In this document: positions 1 to 6,791 of the stretch, in pieces
Numbering within the stretch: the stretch's first letter is position 1
How the letters are laid out: each line of letters opens with the position of its first letter
Assembly (NCBI GenBank): GCA_003524565.1
Contig: DQGU01000256.1
Coordinates: 1 to 7,847, forward strand
DNA: 7,847 nt
From: Rhodospirillaceae bacterium
GTDB taxonomy: Bacteria > Pseudomonadota > Alphaproteobacteria > Micavibrionales > UBA2020
Direction of reading: 5' to 3'
Translations under genes and position numbers: made by a program
The notes under the pieces: generated by a model
Told to the model about the DNA's origin: nothing
Databases searched by the model: none
What the model saw: the letters and a program-made list of their open reading frames with translations, nothing else

Positions 1-20
1 CATCGTCGTCACAGGGCGGG

Positions 21-2540
21 ATGCGCGCGGGCATGGCGCGCTCTTTCGTGCTGATAAACGGTCTTGTTCTGGCCGCGCTGGTTTTTGTTGTTCTGCATTT
101 CACCATCGGCGATATGAAGGCGCAGGAATTGCGCCGCATCAGCCGCGACATCGTGCGCCTTGGCGAAGATTCCGTGCGCCGCAGCGAAAAAATGGTCAGC
201 ACGCTGGCTCATTTCTACGCAACGCTGGAGCAGGGGCGGCAGGATGACGAGCGCGTCACGCAAAGCGTGCAGCATTTGCTGACCGACGGCGCGCCGCTGG
301 ATGCGATTTTGTGGGCGACAGATTCCGACGTCTGGTATCAGGAAGACATTCAGAACAAAACCCGTTATCAAATGTACCGCGCGCAGCTCGGCTGGCCCGG
401 ATACAACGAATTGATGGCGCACATGCGCGGACTTGAATTCGGGCAGATTGGCTATCTTTACAAAGCGCCCTGGGCGGCCTTTACCCAGCGCAGCAGCGCG
501 GGCGAAGCGCCTGTCGCGCTGGTGGTGAAGCTGCGCACATCGTCCGGCGGCACGGGCGTTTTCATGGCCATGACGACGCCGGATAAAATTTTTGCGCCCA
601 GCCTCAAAGCCTATGCCGACGACCTTGCGCGCATCACAATGCGCGAACGCGACAGCGGCCACGTTCTTTTCGACCGCCGCATGCAAGACAGCAGCGGCCG
701 TCTGGCAGGTTTTACGACCGAACGCGTCAGCGACACGCTGCAAATGGGCGGAAAATTCTGGGACGTTTATCTGGATGTGCGCCCGTCGCGCGTGGCGAAA
801 GTCCTCAGCTCTTCGCCTTGGGCGGTGGGGATGATTATCATCGCCCTGACGCTTGTCTGGGCGGCCTATGCCGAAAAACGCCAGCGGCAGGAACAAAAAC
901 TCGCCGAGATGTCGCGCACGCTCAAAGGCGCGCATACCGAATTGCAAAGCCGCATTTCCGAACGCGACCAGCTTTTTCATGCCCTGCGCAAGAGCGAGCG
1001 GGAATACCGTGCGGTTATCAACTCCGTCTCCGACGTCATTTTCGAAACGGATGAAACGGGCAAGCTTGTCTTCCTGAACGAAACATGGAAACGCATCACG
1101 CATCTGGAGGTGCAGGAAACGCTGGGGCAGTCGCTTTTCCTGATGCTCGACCCACATGACCAGATGCCGCAAAAAGAAATGTTCGAAGAACTGGTGCGCG
1201 GGGAGCGTCAGGCGTACCGCATCGAAACCCGCATCAACCCTGGCAGCGACGCGTTCAAGCCGGTGGAAATCGCCTTCAGTATGCTACGCATGGCGGAAGA
1301 CAAGAGCATCCGCGTCGTCGGCACCATCACCGACATTGAAAAACGCCGCCGCGCCGAACAGGCCATGCGCGATGCCGAACAGCGTTTCCGCGGGATGTTT
1401 GAAAACTCCATCAGCGGCATCTACCAGATTGCGCCCGAAGGCCGCTTTATCAGTGCCAACCCCGCGCTGGCGGAAATTCTCGGCTATAACTCGCCCGAAG
1501 AGCTGACGGTCGCGGTCAAAGACATCGGTGTGCAAATTTACGTCCGCCCCGAAGAGCGCAAGATTTTCGTGGACAAGCTGCTGTTCGAAGGCCGCGTGTC
1601 GGGTATCGAAACCGAAGTGAAACGCAAAGACGGCAAGCGTGTCTGGATAATGGAAAACGCCCGTGTGGTGCGCAACGAGCGCGGCAGCGTGGAGTATTTC
1701 GAAGGCAGCATCTGGGACGTGACGGAGCGTAAACAGGCCGAAAACACGATGCGCGAGGCGCGGTTGCAGGCGGAAATTTCCAGCCGCACACGCATGGAAT
1801 TCCTTGCCAATATGAGTCACGAGCTGCGCACGCCGCTCAACGCCGTTATCGGCTTTTCAGAGATTATCAAGGACGAGGTCATGGGCCCCCTTGGCACTCC
1901 CGTCTATAAAGAATACGCGCAGGATATTTACGACAGCGGCAATTACCTGCTGAAAGTCATCAGCGAAATTCTGGAAGTATCGAAAATCGAAACCGGTAAC
2001 CGCGAGCTGGCGGTGACCACGTTCCGCCTGCCCAAGGCGCTGAAGTCATGCATGATTATCATGGCCAACCGTATCGAACAGGCGGGGGTCGATGTTCACA
2101 TGCACATTCCGGATGAATTGCCGGAGCTGGTGGCGGAGGAACTGGGCGTCAAGCAAATCATGCTGAACCTTATCGGCAACGCTATCAAGTTTACGCCCGA
2201 AGGTGGCAAGGTCGATGTGACCGCAGGTATTGACGGCGCAACGGGCGAGCTGGTTATCGATGTCACCGATACGGGCATCGGCATGACCGAAGATGAAATC
2301 AAAAAAGCCATGCAGCCCTTCGGCAAGGTCGATACGACTTTCAGCGGTATGAAGGCGGGCACGGGGCTTGGTCTGACCATCGTTGACTCTCTGGTCACCC
2401 TGCATGGCGGCCGTTTCAAGCTTATGAGTGAAAAAGGCCGCGGCACGACAGCGCGCGTGATTTTCCCCGCGTCGCGTATTTTGAACAAGAAGTCGCATAA
2501 CGAAGCGGCCGAAGGCACGCACCTTAAGGTTATCAAGTAA
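21..2540 (+). CDS. Membrane-bound PAS-PAS sensor histidine kinase
   Basis: An 839-residue sensor kinase that should autophosphorylate on His and pass the phosphate to a response regulator; none is encoded in the window. Seen: TM1 at about residues 8-28, an extracytoplasmic sensor region at about 29-263, TM2 at about 265-283, a charged coiled-coil linker at about 284-330, PAS1 at about 331-443, PAS2 at about 451-575, HisKA with His600 (motif MSHELRTPLN), and HATPase_c with the N box (Asn716, Asn720), G1 Asp750 (DTGIG) and G2 at 780-785 (GTGLGL). All catalytic motifs are intact. The DHp stretch, with GFSEI and GPLG after the His, resembles the alphaproteobacterial PleC/DivJ group. The sensor region ends with a GGKFWDVYLDV stretch vaguely like CHASE domains, but I cannot assign it. 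The start is uncertain: the frame stays open to the window edge, another ATG lies at 33, and both have only weak purine-rich leaders. Its stop overlaps the 3' end of recX. Kinase identity is very sure; the ligand and output are unknown. Confidence 0.93.
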   Translation: MRAGMARSFVLINGLVLAALVFVVLHFTIGDMKAQELRRISRDIVRLGEDSVRRSEKMVSTLAHFYATLEQGRQDDERVTQSVQHLLTDGAPLDAILWATDSDVWYQEDIQNKTRYQMYRAQLGWPGYNELMAHMRGLEFGQIGYLYKAPWAAFTQRSSAGEAPVALVVKLRTSSGGTGVFMAMTTPDKIFAPSLKAYADDLARITMRERDSGHVLFDRRMQDSSGRLAGFTTERVSDTLQMGGKFWDVYLDVRPSRVAKVLSSSPWAVGMIIIALTLVWAAYAEKRQRQEQKLAEMSRTLKGAHTELQSRISERDQLFHALRKSEREYRAVINSVSDVIFETDETGKLVFLNETWKRITHLEVQETLGQSLFLMLDPHDQMPQKEMFEELVRGERQAYRIETRINPGSDAFKPVEIAFSMLRMAEDKSIRVVGTITDIEKRRRAEQAMRDAEQRFRGMFENSISGIYQIAPEGRFISANPALAEILGYNSPEELTVAVKDIGVQIYVRPEERKIFVDKLLFEGRVSGIETEVKRKDGKRVWIMENARVVRNERGSVEYFEGSIWDVTERKQAENTMREARLQAEISSRTRMEFLANMSHELRTPLNAVIGFSEIIKDEVMGPLGTPVYKEYAQDIYDSGNYLLKVISEILEVSKIETGNRELAVTTFRLPKALKSCMIIMANRIEQAGVDVHMHIPDELPELVAEELGVKQIMLNLIGNAIKFTPEGGKVDVTAGIDGATGELVIDVTDTGIGMTEDEIKKAMQPFGKVDTTFSGMKAGTGLGLTIVDSLVTLHGGRFKLMSEKGRGTTARVIFPASRILNKKSHNEAAEGTHLKVIK

Positions 2541-3144
2541 AATCGTTAATACCGCCGTCTTCGTCGTCCGCCGCGAAGTCGAGTGCCTGACGGGCGATGT
2601 CATAGCTGAACCCGCCGCGCGCCATGATGCCCATTTCGCGCGCCTGCTGTTTACGCCGGAGCAGCGGGTCGCTTTCCGGTTTTTGGTTAAAGCGGCCAAT
2701 TTTACGCTTGCGTGCCAGTTTCAGCGCGGCGGCGAGTTCGGCGGGCAGGTCATCCGCCGCGCGTTCGCCATCCACGCTTTCAAGCGCCTTTTGGATGGTG
2801 TCCGGCGCAAGGCCTTTGGATTTCAGGTTGGCTGAAATTGCCTGCCGCGATTTGCCCTGCCGCCGCAGGCTGGCGGTACGCCCCTCGGCATAGAGGGTAT
2901 CGTTCAAAAGCCCGCTTTTTTCGTAGCGTGCCACCAAATCATCGATAACCGGATAGAATTCATCCGCCGCCATGCCGTGGAACAGGCAGGAGCGGTCAAC
3001 CTTGCGCGTCAGCACCCGCCGCAGGTTTCCGGCCGAACTGGCATAGCGCTGCAAATAGTAAAGCGCCGCATTTTCCAAATAACGCGGTGTAATTTTGCGC
3101 GGAGTGCGCTTTTTTTTCTGGTCTTTGGCTGGCTTTTTGTCCAT
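2533..3144 (-). CDS. recX: RecX family regulator of RecA
   Basis: A 203-residue RecX-family protein. In the family, RecX binds RecA filaments in the cytoplasm and limits their extension, so restraining recombination and the SOS response. Seen: a very basic N-terminal tail (residues 1-21, rich in Lys and Arg), then helical repeats. The first is at about 25-50 (LYYLQRYASSAGNLRRVL). The second is the best conserved family core, at about 66-112 (DDLVARYEKSGLLND, then YAEGRTASLRRQGKS). The third is a C-terminal repeat at about 160-190 (ARGGFSYDIARQAL). The tail is acidic. Length is normal for alphaproteobacterial members. The start is the only ATG upstream of the conserved region; its leader has no strong Shine-Dalgarno sequence (a weak GATGG). 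recA is not in the window. The gene runs head-to-head with hslO (30 bp apart) and tail-to-tail with the kinase, overlapping it by 8 bp. Confidence 0.87.
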   Translation of the reverse strand: MDKKPAKDQKKKRTPRKITPRYLENAALYYLQRYASSAGNLRRVLTRKVDRSCLFHGMAADEFYPVIDDLVARYEKSGLLNDTLYAEGRTASLRRQGKSRQAISANLKSKGLAPDTIQKALESVDGERAADDLPAELAAALKLARKRKIGRFNQKPESDPLLRRKQQAREMGIMARGGFSYDIARQALDFAADDEDGGINDFT

Positions 3145-3174
3145 TTTCGACCATCTATGCTAGGATAGGACGCT
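3145..3174. promoter_or_regulatory. 30-bp divergent recX-hslO spacer
   Basis: The whole space between two divergent start codons is 30 bp, and it already includes the hslO ribosome binding site. Promoter elements for each gene must therefore lie partly inside the other gene's 5' coding region. I see no GTTC-N7-GTTC repeat, the LexA box type of Alphaproteobacteria, in the spacer. A TATGCT hexamer at 3156-3161 has no -35 partner at the usual distance. Confidence 0.45.
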
Positions 3175-4137
3175 ATGGCTATTCGTATCAAAAAAGACGG
3201 CACGGAACAATCGGGACTGGTGGACGATAACGTCGTCCAGCCCTTCCGGCTGGAAAAAACCAATGTACGCGGCCGTATGGTGCGCATGGGGGATGTTCTT
3301 GCGCGTATTATGACGCAGCATAACTACCCGCCCGCGGTCTCCGGCCTGCTCAGCGAGGTCACGGCGCTTTGCCTGCTGCTCAGCGCCATGCTGAAGTACG
3401 AGGGGGTATTCACCCTGCAAATCAAGGGCGACGGCCCTATCCGGATGCTGGTTGCCGATGTAACGCATCTGGGCGAGGTGCGCGCCTATGCCAGTTTTGA
3501 CGAACAGGGTGTCAAGAAACTCGCCAAGCGTAAAAAAGATACCGAAAACGGACATTACTACCTTTTGGGCAAAGGCTATATCGCCTTCACGGTTGACCAG
3601 GGGCAGGTTGAAAACCGCTATCAGGGGATTGTGGAGCTGAAGGGCGACAGCATTGTCGAGGCGGTTCAGCATTACCTGACGCAGTCGGAGCAGATTAAGA
3701 CCTCCTTCAAACTGGCCGTGCATCCGCAGGATGGCCAGTGGCGCGCCGGCGCGATTATGATACAGCAAATGCCCGAAGACGATGCGGGGCGCAAGGTTGC
3801 GGCCGAGGTTTCGCTCGACGACTGGGCGCGGGCAGTCATGCTGCTCGATACCTGCTCGGACGGGGAGATTTTGTCGCCCGCACTGCATTCTGCCGATGTG
3901 CTTTACCGCCTGTTCAACGAAGACGGCGTGCGTGTTTATTCGCCCACGCATCTGCGTTTCAAATGCCGCTGTTCGCGCAGCCGTGTGGAGGATATCTTGC
4001 GCACCATTCCGCGGGCGGAGCTGGAGGATATCTGCCAGAAAGAAGGGCATGTATCGATTAAGTGCGAGTTTTGCAGCGAAGAATATCTCTTCAACAGCAA
4101 CGAACTCGACGACGTCTATGAGGAGAAAAACACATGA
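3175..4137 (+). CDS. hslO: Hsp33 redox-regulated holdase chaperone
   Basis: A 320-residue Hsp33. In this family a cytoplasmic chaperone is kept inactive by a C-terminal zinc site. Oxidation of the four Cys releases zinc, unfolds the linker, and exposes a surface that holds unfolding proteins during oxidative or bleach stress. Seen: the N-terminal core with PAVSGLLSEV at about 53-62 and the KGDGPIRMLVADV-type core at about 84-96, a linker, and the zinc motif C264-x-C266-x30-C297-x2-C300, which fits the family CxC...CxxC pattern exactly, so redox switching should be intact. Length is slightly above the E. coli protein (about 290). ATG 3175 is preceded by AGGAT at 3162-3166, nine bases away, and a second AGGA at 3167-3170. 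The next gene begins inside the hslO stop codon (ATGA overlap), so the two are very likely translationally coupled. Confidence 0.96.
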   Translation: MAIRIKKDGTEQSGLVDDNVVQPFRLEKTNVRGRMVRMGDVLARIMTQHNYPPAVSGLLSEVTALCLLLSAMLKYEGVFTLQIKGDGPIRMLVADVTHLGEVRAYASFDEQGVKKLAKRKKDTENGHYYLLGKGYIAFTVDQGQVENRYQGIVELKGDSIVEAVQHYLTQSEQIKTSFKLAVHPQDGQWRAGAIMIQQMPEDDAGRKVAAEVSLDDWARAVMLLDTCSDGEILSPALHSADVLYRLFNEDGVRVYSPTHLRFKCRCSRSRVEDILRTIPRAELEDICQKEGHVSIKCEFCSEEYLFNSNELDDVYEEKNT

Positions 4138-4742
4138 TGAAAACCGTTTTTGCACGCCGCCGCTTTATCGGGCTGGCCGCGGGCTTTGCCGCCGTGCTGA
4201 TGCTGTCGGGCTGTCTGACGTCGAGTGTCACCAACGAGTGGCCGGATATCGCCTATGGCAAGTCGCCGGCCGTGCGGGTTAATGCCGCGCGTCTGGATAT
4301 TCAGGATGCTTACCGTGCCCCCATGGGCGCACCGAACGTTGACCACTTGTTCAAGGTCACGCCGTCGATGGCGGCGCAAACGCTGGCCAGCCGTCAGGTC
4401 GTACCTGTCGGGTCTGCGGGGGTGATGCGCGTGATTGTGGAGGATGCTTCCGTCCGCCGCTCCACCTTGCCGCCCAAAGAAGGCATGCTGGGGCTTTTCC
4501 CGACAGAGCCGGACGAGCAGTTTGATGCCCGTGTCGCGCTGAGATTCGAACTGGCGGATGAAGCCGCGCCGGATATCGTTATCGGCCGCGCCAGCGTCGT
4601 GGCCACGCGGGAGCGCACGCTTGCGGGCGGCGCAACGCTCGCGCAGCGTGAAAAGGCCTATCATGACATCGTGCAGGCGCTGGTTGATGATTTGTCGCAA
4701 GGCATCGGCACAACGGTGGGCAGCACTTTCGGCCAGCAATAA
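4134..4742 (+). CDS. Lipoprotein of unknown function, possible Tat export signal
   Basis: A 202-residue predicted lipoprotein. The signal region has three arginines followed by Phe-Ile-Gly (residues 8-13), a hydrophobic core, and lipobox LSGC with the lipidated Cys at 27. The residue after the Cys is Leu, so by the E. coli +2 rule it would go to the outer membrane. The mature part has a conserved-looking APNVDHLFKVTP stretch (66-77), a beta-rich middle (98-158) and a C-terminal helix (about 168-190). I recall similar uncharacterised lipoproteins in Rhodospirillales-like genomes but cannot give a function. A fold like the small envelope lipoproteins that assist transporters or cell-wall enzymes is only a guess. 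The start at 4134 overlaps the hslO stop by 4 bp and has AGGAG at 4121-4125, eight bases upstream; a second ATG at 4137 would be 11 bases away. A strong terminator follows. Confidence 0.82.
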   Translation: MMKTVFARRRFIGLAAGFAAVLMLSGCLTSSVTNEWPDIAYGKSPAVRVNAARLDIQDAYRAPMGAPNVDHLFKVTPSMAAQTLASRQVVPVGSAGVMRVIVEDASVRRSTLPPKEGMLGLFPTEPDEQFDARVALRFELADEAAPDIVIGRASVVATRERTLAGGATLAQREKAYHDIVQALVDDLSQGIGTTVGSTFGQQ

Positions 4743-4756
4743 ACCGTTACGGTTCG

Positions 4757-4797
4757 CATAAAAAAGCCGGTGTCAAAATTGCACCGGCTTTTTTATG
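4757..4797. terminator. Bidirectional rho-independent terminator
   Basis: A perfect 16-bp inverted repeat, 4757-4772 against 4782-4797, with a 9-base loop at 4773-4781. The GC part is GCCGGTG/CACCGGC, flanked by six A on the left and six T on the right, so either strand forms a GC stem followed by a U-tract. It sits between the convergent lipoprotein gene (stop at 4742) and trkH (stop at 4815), and should end both transcripts. Confidence 0.93.
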
Positions 4798-4814
4798 TGC
4801 GTTTCTGCAGCGTT

Positions 4815-6257
4815 TTAATCGCGCCAGAAGCGCGGGGCGAGCAGGACGAACATGGTTAGAAATTCCATCCGGCCGAGCAGCATGGCGATAGACAAAATCC
4901 ATATCGCATCCGCATCCAGCGTGGCGAAAGTGCCGGAAGGGCCGATAATAGGGCCGAGGCCGGGGCCAACGTTGCTGACCGCCGAAATCGCGCCCGACAC
5001 CGCCGTGGTGAAATCAAGCCCCGTCAGGTGCAAAAGGATTGTGACGGCCATCCAGGTCAGGATATGCACAAAGAAAAACACGGCAACCGACATCAGCACG
5101 TCGTTATCGACGACTTTATTGTTGTAATGCACCTGAAACACGCCATGCGGCACGATAAGCCTGCGCACCTGTTGCTGCACCATCGCCCAGAGGATTTGCA
5201 GACGGAAGGTCTTGATGCCGCCGGCGGTGGAGCCTGAACAGGCGCCGAGATACATCGCGACAAAGGCGACACCTTCGGCCAGCGGGCCCCACTTGCTGTA
5301 ATCACCGCTGGCGAAACCGCTGGTGGTCATCAGCGTCGTCAGCATGAAAATAGAGCTGCGCACGGCGTCAAAGAAAGTCTTTTGCCCCGTCCAGAGCAGG
5401 AAAAACGCCACAATCATCGAAAGCGAGAGCAGAATGCCAAAAAAGGCGCGTACCTGCGCATCGTCAACGACGGCGCGGCCGTTGCCTTTGAGCATGCGCA
5501 CATACTGCACGAAGGGCAGCGCGCCCAGCCACATGAAAACGATAACAATCCAGTCGATAGTGGGGCTGTTGAAATGGCCGATGGAGGAATCGTAATTGGC
5601 AAAGCCGCCCGTTGCGACCGATGTCATGGCGTGGCAGAAGGCGTCGAACAGCGACATGTCCGCTGCAAAAAGCAAAAGCGCGCAGGCCAGCGTCAGTACG
5701 AAATACAGCGTCAGGATATAAAGCGCCATTTGCTGGGCACTCGGCAGAACCTTTTCCATGCCGAAGGACTGGGTTTTAAAAATCTGCATCCCCGATACCT
5801 GCAGGAGCGGCAGGACGGCCAGCGCGACGACCAAGAAGCCGATACCCCCCAGCCATTGCAGCATGGCGCGCCAGAGCAAAATTCCCTTGGGCAGGTCATC
5901 CAGTCCCGTAATCACCGTCGCGCCGGTTGTGGTCAGGCCGGACATCGCTTCGAAAAAGGCGCGGGTATAGGACAGCTGGATTTCAGCAAAGCAGAAAGGC
6001 AGCGCCGCGAAGGCCGTCATAAAAATCCAGCTGATGGATGCAAGGACAAATGTCTGGCGCAGGTTGAGCGCAAAGGATTTTTCGCGGTTTGAAAAAATAA
6101 GGGCAAAGCCGACGAAGGCGGTAATCAGCTGGGCGCTTGCAAAGACTTTCCAATCGCCGCTTTCGTGCGCAAGGTCCACAAGCGCGGGCAACAACATCGC
6201 GGCGGACAGGATGAGCAGCAGGATGCCGATGATGTAAAAAACGGGTTTGAAGCTCAT
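4815..6257 (-). CDS. trkH: TrkH family potassium uptake protein, membrane subunit
   Basis: A 480-residue inner-membrane protein of the TrkH/KtrB superfamily, which forms the potassium-conducting pore of Trk systems and is normally gated by the cytoplasmic nucleotide-binding partner TrkA. Four membrane-pore-membrane repeats are visible with their selectivity-filter loops: TTTGATVI (Gly112), ATGGFAN (Gly217/218), TTSGFAS (Gly314) and SNVGPGLG (Gly431). The cytoplasmic loop signature SGSTAGGIKTFR is at 341-352, and the protein ends in the typical APRFWR-type tail. Length is normal for TrkH and all four filters look intact. ATG 6257 has GAGGA about 10 bases upstream. It lies 21 bp after apaG on the same strand with no terminator between, so they probably share a transcript. 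No trkA or other regulatory subunit is in the window. Whether it is TrkH or TrkG in subtype cannot be told from sequence alone. Confidence 0.95.
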   Translation of the reverse strand: MSFKPVFYIIGILLLILSAAMLLPALVDLAHESGDWKVFASAQLITAFVGFALIFSNREKSFALNLRQTFVLASISWIFMTAFAALPFCFAEIQLSYTRAFFEAMSGLTTTGATVITGLDDLPKGILLWRAMLQWLGGIGFLVVALAVLPLLQVSGMQIFKTQSFGMEKVLPSAQQMALYILTLYFVLTLACALLLFAADMSLFDAFCHAMTSVATGGFANYDSSIGHFNSPTIDWIVIVFMWLGALPFVQYVRMLKGNGRAVVDDAQVRAFFGILLSLSMIVAFFLLWTGQKTFFDAVRSSIFMLTTLMTTSGFASGDYSKWGPLAEGVAFVAMYLGACSGSTAGGIKTFRLQILWAMVQQQVRRLIVPHGVFQVHYNNKVVDNDVLMSVAVFFFVHILTWMAVTILLHLTGLDFTTAVSGAISAVSNVGPGLGPIIGPSGTFATLDADAIWILSIAMLLGRMEFLTMFVLLAPRFWRD

Positions 6258-6278
6258 GCCGCGCGCATCCTCGTTTCC

Positions 6279-6698
6279 CTAGTTGATTTGCCGCGGCGTA
6301 TCGGGCGCGTCCAGCGAAAAGGCGGGAATGTCGATATCGACCATGCGGCCATCCGCCGTTTCCATGGCATAGCTGCCCATCATGATGCCGCTGGGCGTCG
6401 AAAGGGGCGTGCCGCTGGTATATTCAAAACTTTCGCCGGGATTCAAAAGCGGCTGTTCGCCCACAACACCCGGGCCGCGCACTTCCTGCACACGGCCAAG
6501 CGCATCGGTGATTTTCCAGTGACGGGTGCGCAGCTGCAATACCTCCGTCCCTTTGTTTTCGATTTTGACCGTATAGGCCCAGACAAAAATGCTTTTGTCT
6601 GGCGCGGACTCGCCGTCCAGATAAACGGGGTTGACCGAAACGGTGACGTTATGCGTGGTGCTGGAATACATGGACTGGCCGGACTGTTTGAAAGACAT
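6279..6698 (-). CDS. apaG: ApaG (DUF525) domain protein
   Basis: A 139-residue ApaG protein: a small cytoplasmic beta-sandwich domain of the fibronectin-III type, whose biochemical role is poorly defined. Family markers are seen: NPVYLDGESAPDKSIFVWAY (23-42), the glycine motif GPGVVG at 75-80, PLLNPGESFEYTSG (83-96), and the ending GRMVDIDIPAFSLDAP (117-132). Length is close to the E. coli protein (125). Start choice: the frame is open to an ATG at 6761, but that would translate through the upstream terminator and add 21 residues with no family counterpart. ATG 6698 has a weak GGA nine bases upstream and is preferred. ATG 6671 (130 residues) is also possible, because a TATGAT hexamer at 6702-6707 could be a -10 box that starts transcription near 6695. 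It precedes trkH by 21 bp. Confidence 0.93.
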   Translation of the reverse strand: MSFKQSGQSMYSSTTHNVTVSVNPVYLDGESAPDKSIFVWAYTVKIENKGTEVLQLRTRHWKITDALGRVQEVRGPGVVGEQPLLNPGESFEYTSGTPLSTPSGIMMGSYAMETADGRMVDIDIPAFSLDAPDTPRQIN

Positions 6699-6701
6699 GA
6701 C

Positions 6702-6707
6702 ATCATA
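6702..6707 (-). promoter_or_regulatory. Possible -10 box for apaG-trkH
   Basis: The minus strand reads TATGAT here, five of six matches to the TATAAT consensus. It lies between the terminator and the apaG coding core. The matching -35 position, 17 bases upstream, falls in the terminator U-tract (TTTTCT) and is poor. The case rests mainly on the need for a promoter after the terminator; a single hexamer is weak evidence. Confidence 0.3.
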
Positions 6708-6719
6708 TCCGATTGACGC

Positions 6720-6758
6720 AAAAAAGAAAACCGGCCAGTTGCCCGGCCGGTCTTCTTT
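6720..6758 (-). terminator. Rho-independent terminator after the OmpA-domain lipoprotein gene
   Basis: The inverted repeat ACCGGCC (6730-6736) / GGCCGGT (6745-6751) has an 8-base loop. Beyond one mismatch it extends by six more pairs (6723-6728 with 6753-6758). Read on the minus strand, the GC stem is followed by TTTTCTTTTTT, a good U-tract. It lies 34 bp after the stop of the OmpA lipoprotein gene and only 21 bp before the preferred apaG start, so it separates those two genes. Confidence 0.87.
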
Positions 6759-6791
6759 CAAGTCTGCGTCTCTCGATGCAGCGCGCGAGGA

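Noticed and set aside
1..20. Possible 3' end of an upstream gene
   Set aside because: Frames here are open but only a few codons are visible; nothing distinguishes a gene end from the kinase leader.
9..1172. Long minus-strand open frame (387 codons) opposite the kinase
   Set aside because: It is rich in His, Arg and Ala with no domain pattern and lies wholly antisense to a well-supported kinase; codon bias in a GC-rich gene produces such frames.
2046..2699. Minus-strand open frame spanning the kinase-recX junction
   Set aside because: It is in a different frame from recX, shows no family match, and is explained by the two real genes.
3156..3161. TATGCT as an hslO -10 box
   Set aside because: No -35 match lies 16-18 bases upstream, and transcription would start within the ribosome binding site; too weak to call.
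3160..4155. Minus-strand open frame (331 codons) covering hslO
   Set aside because: It is antisense to hslO, whose zinc motif and core are unmistakable, and it runs across two gene starts.
5382..6092. Plus-strand open frame (236 codons) inside trkH
   Set aside because: The composition is charged and low in pattern, and it is antisense to intact trkH pore repeats; a shadow frame.
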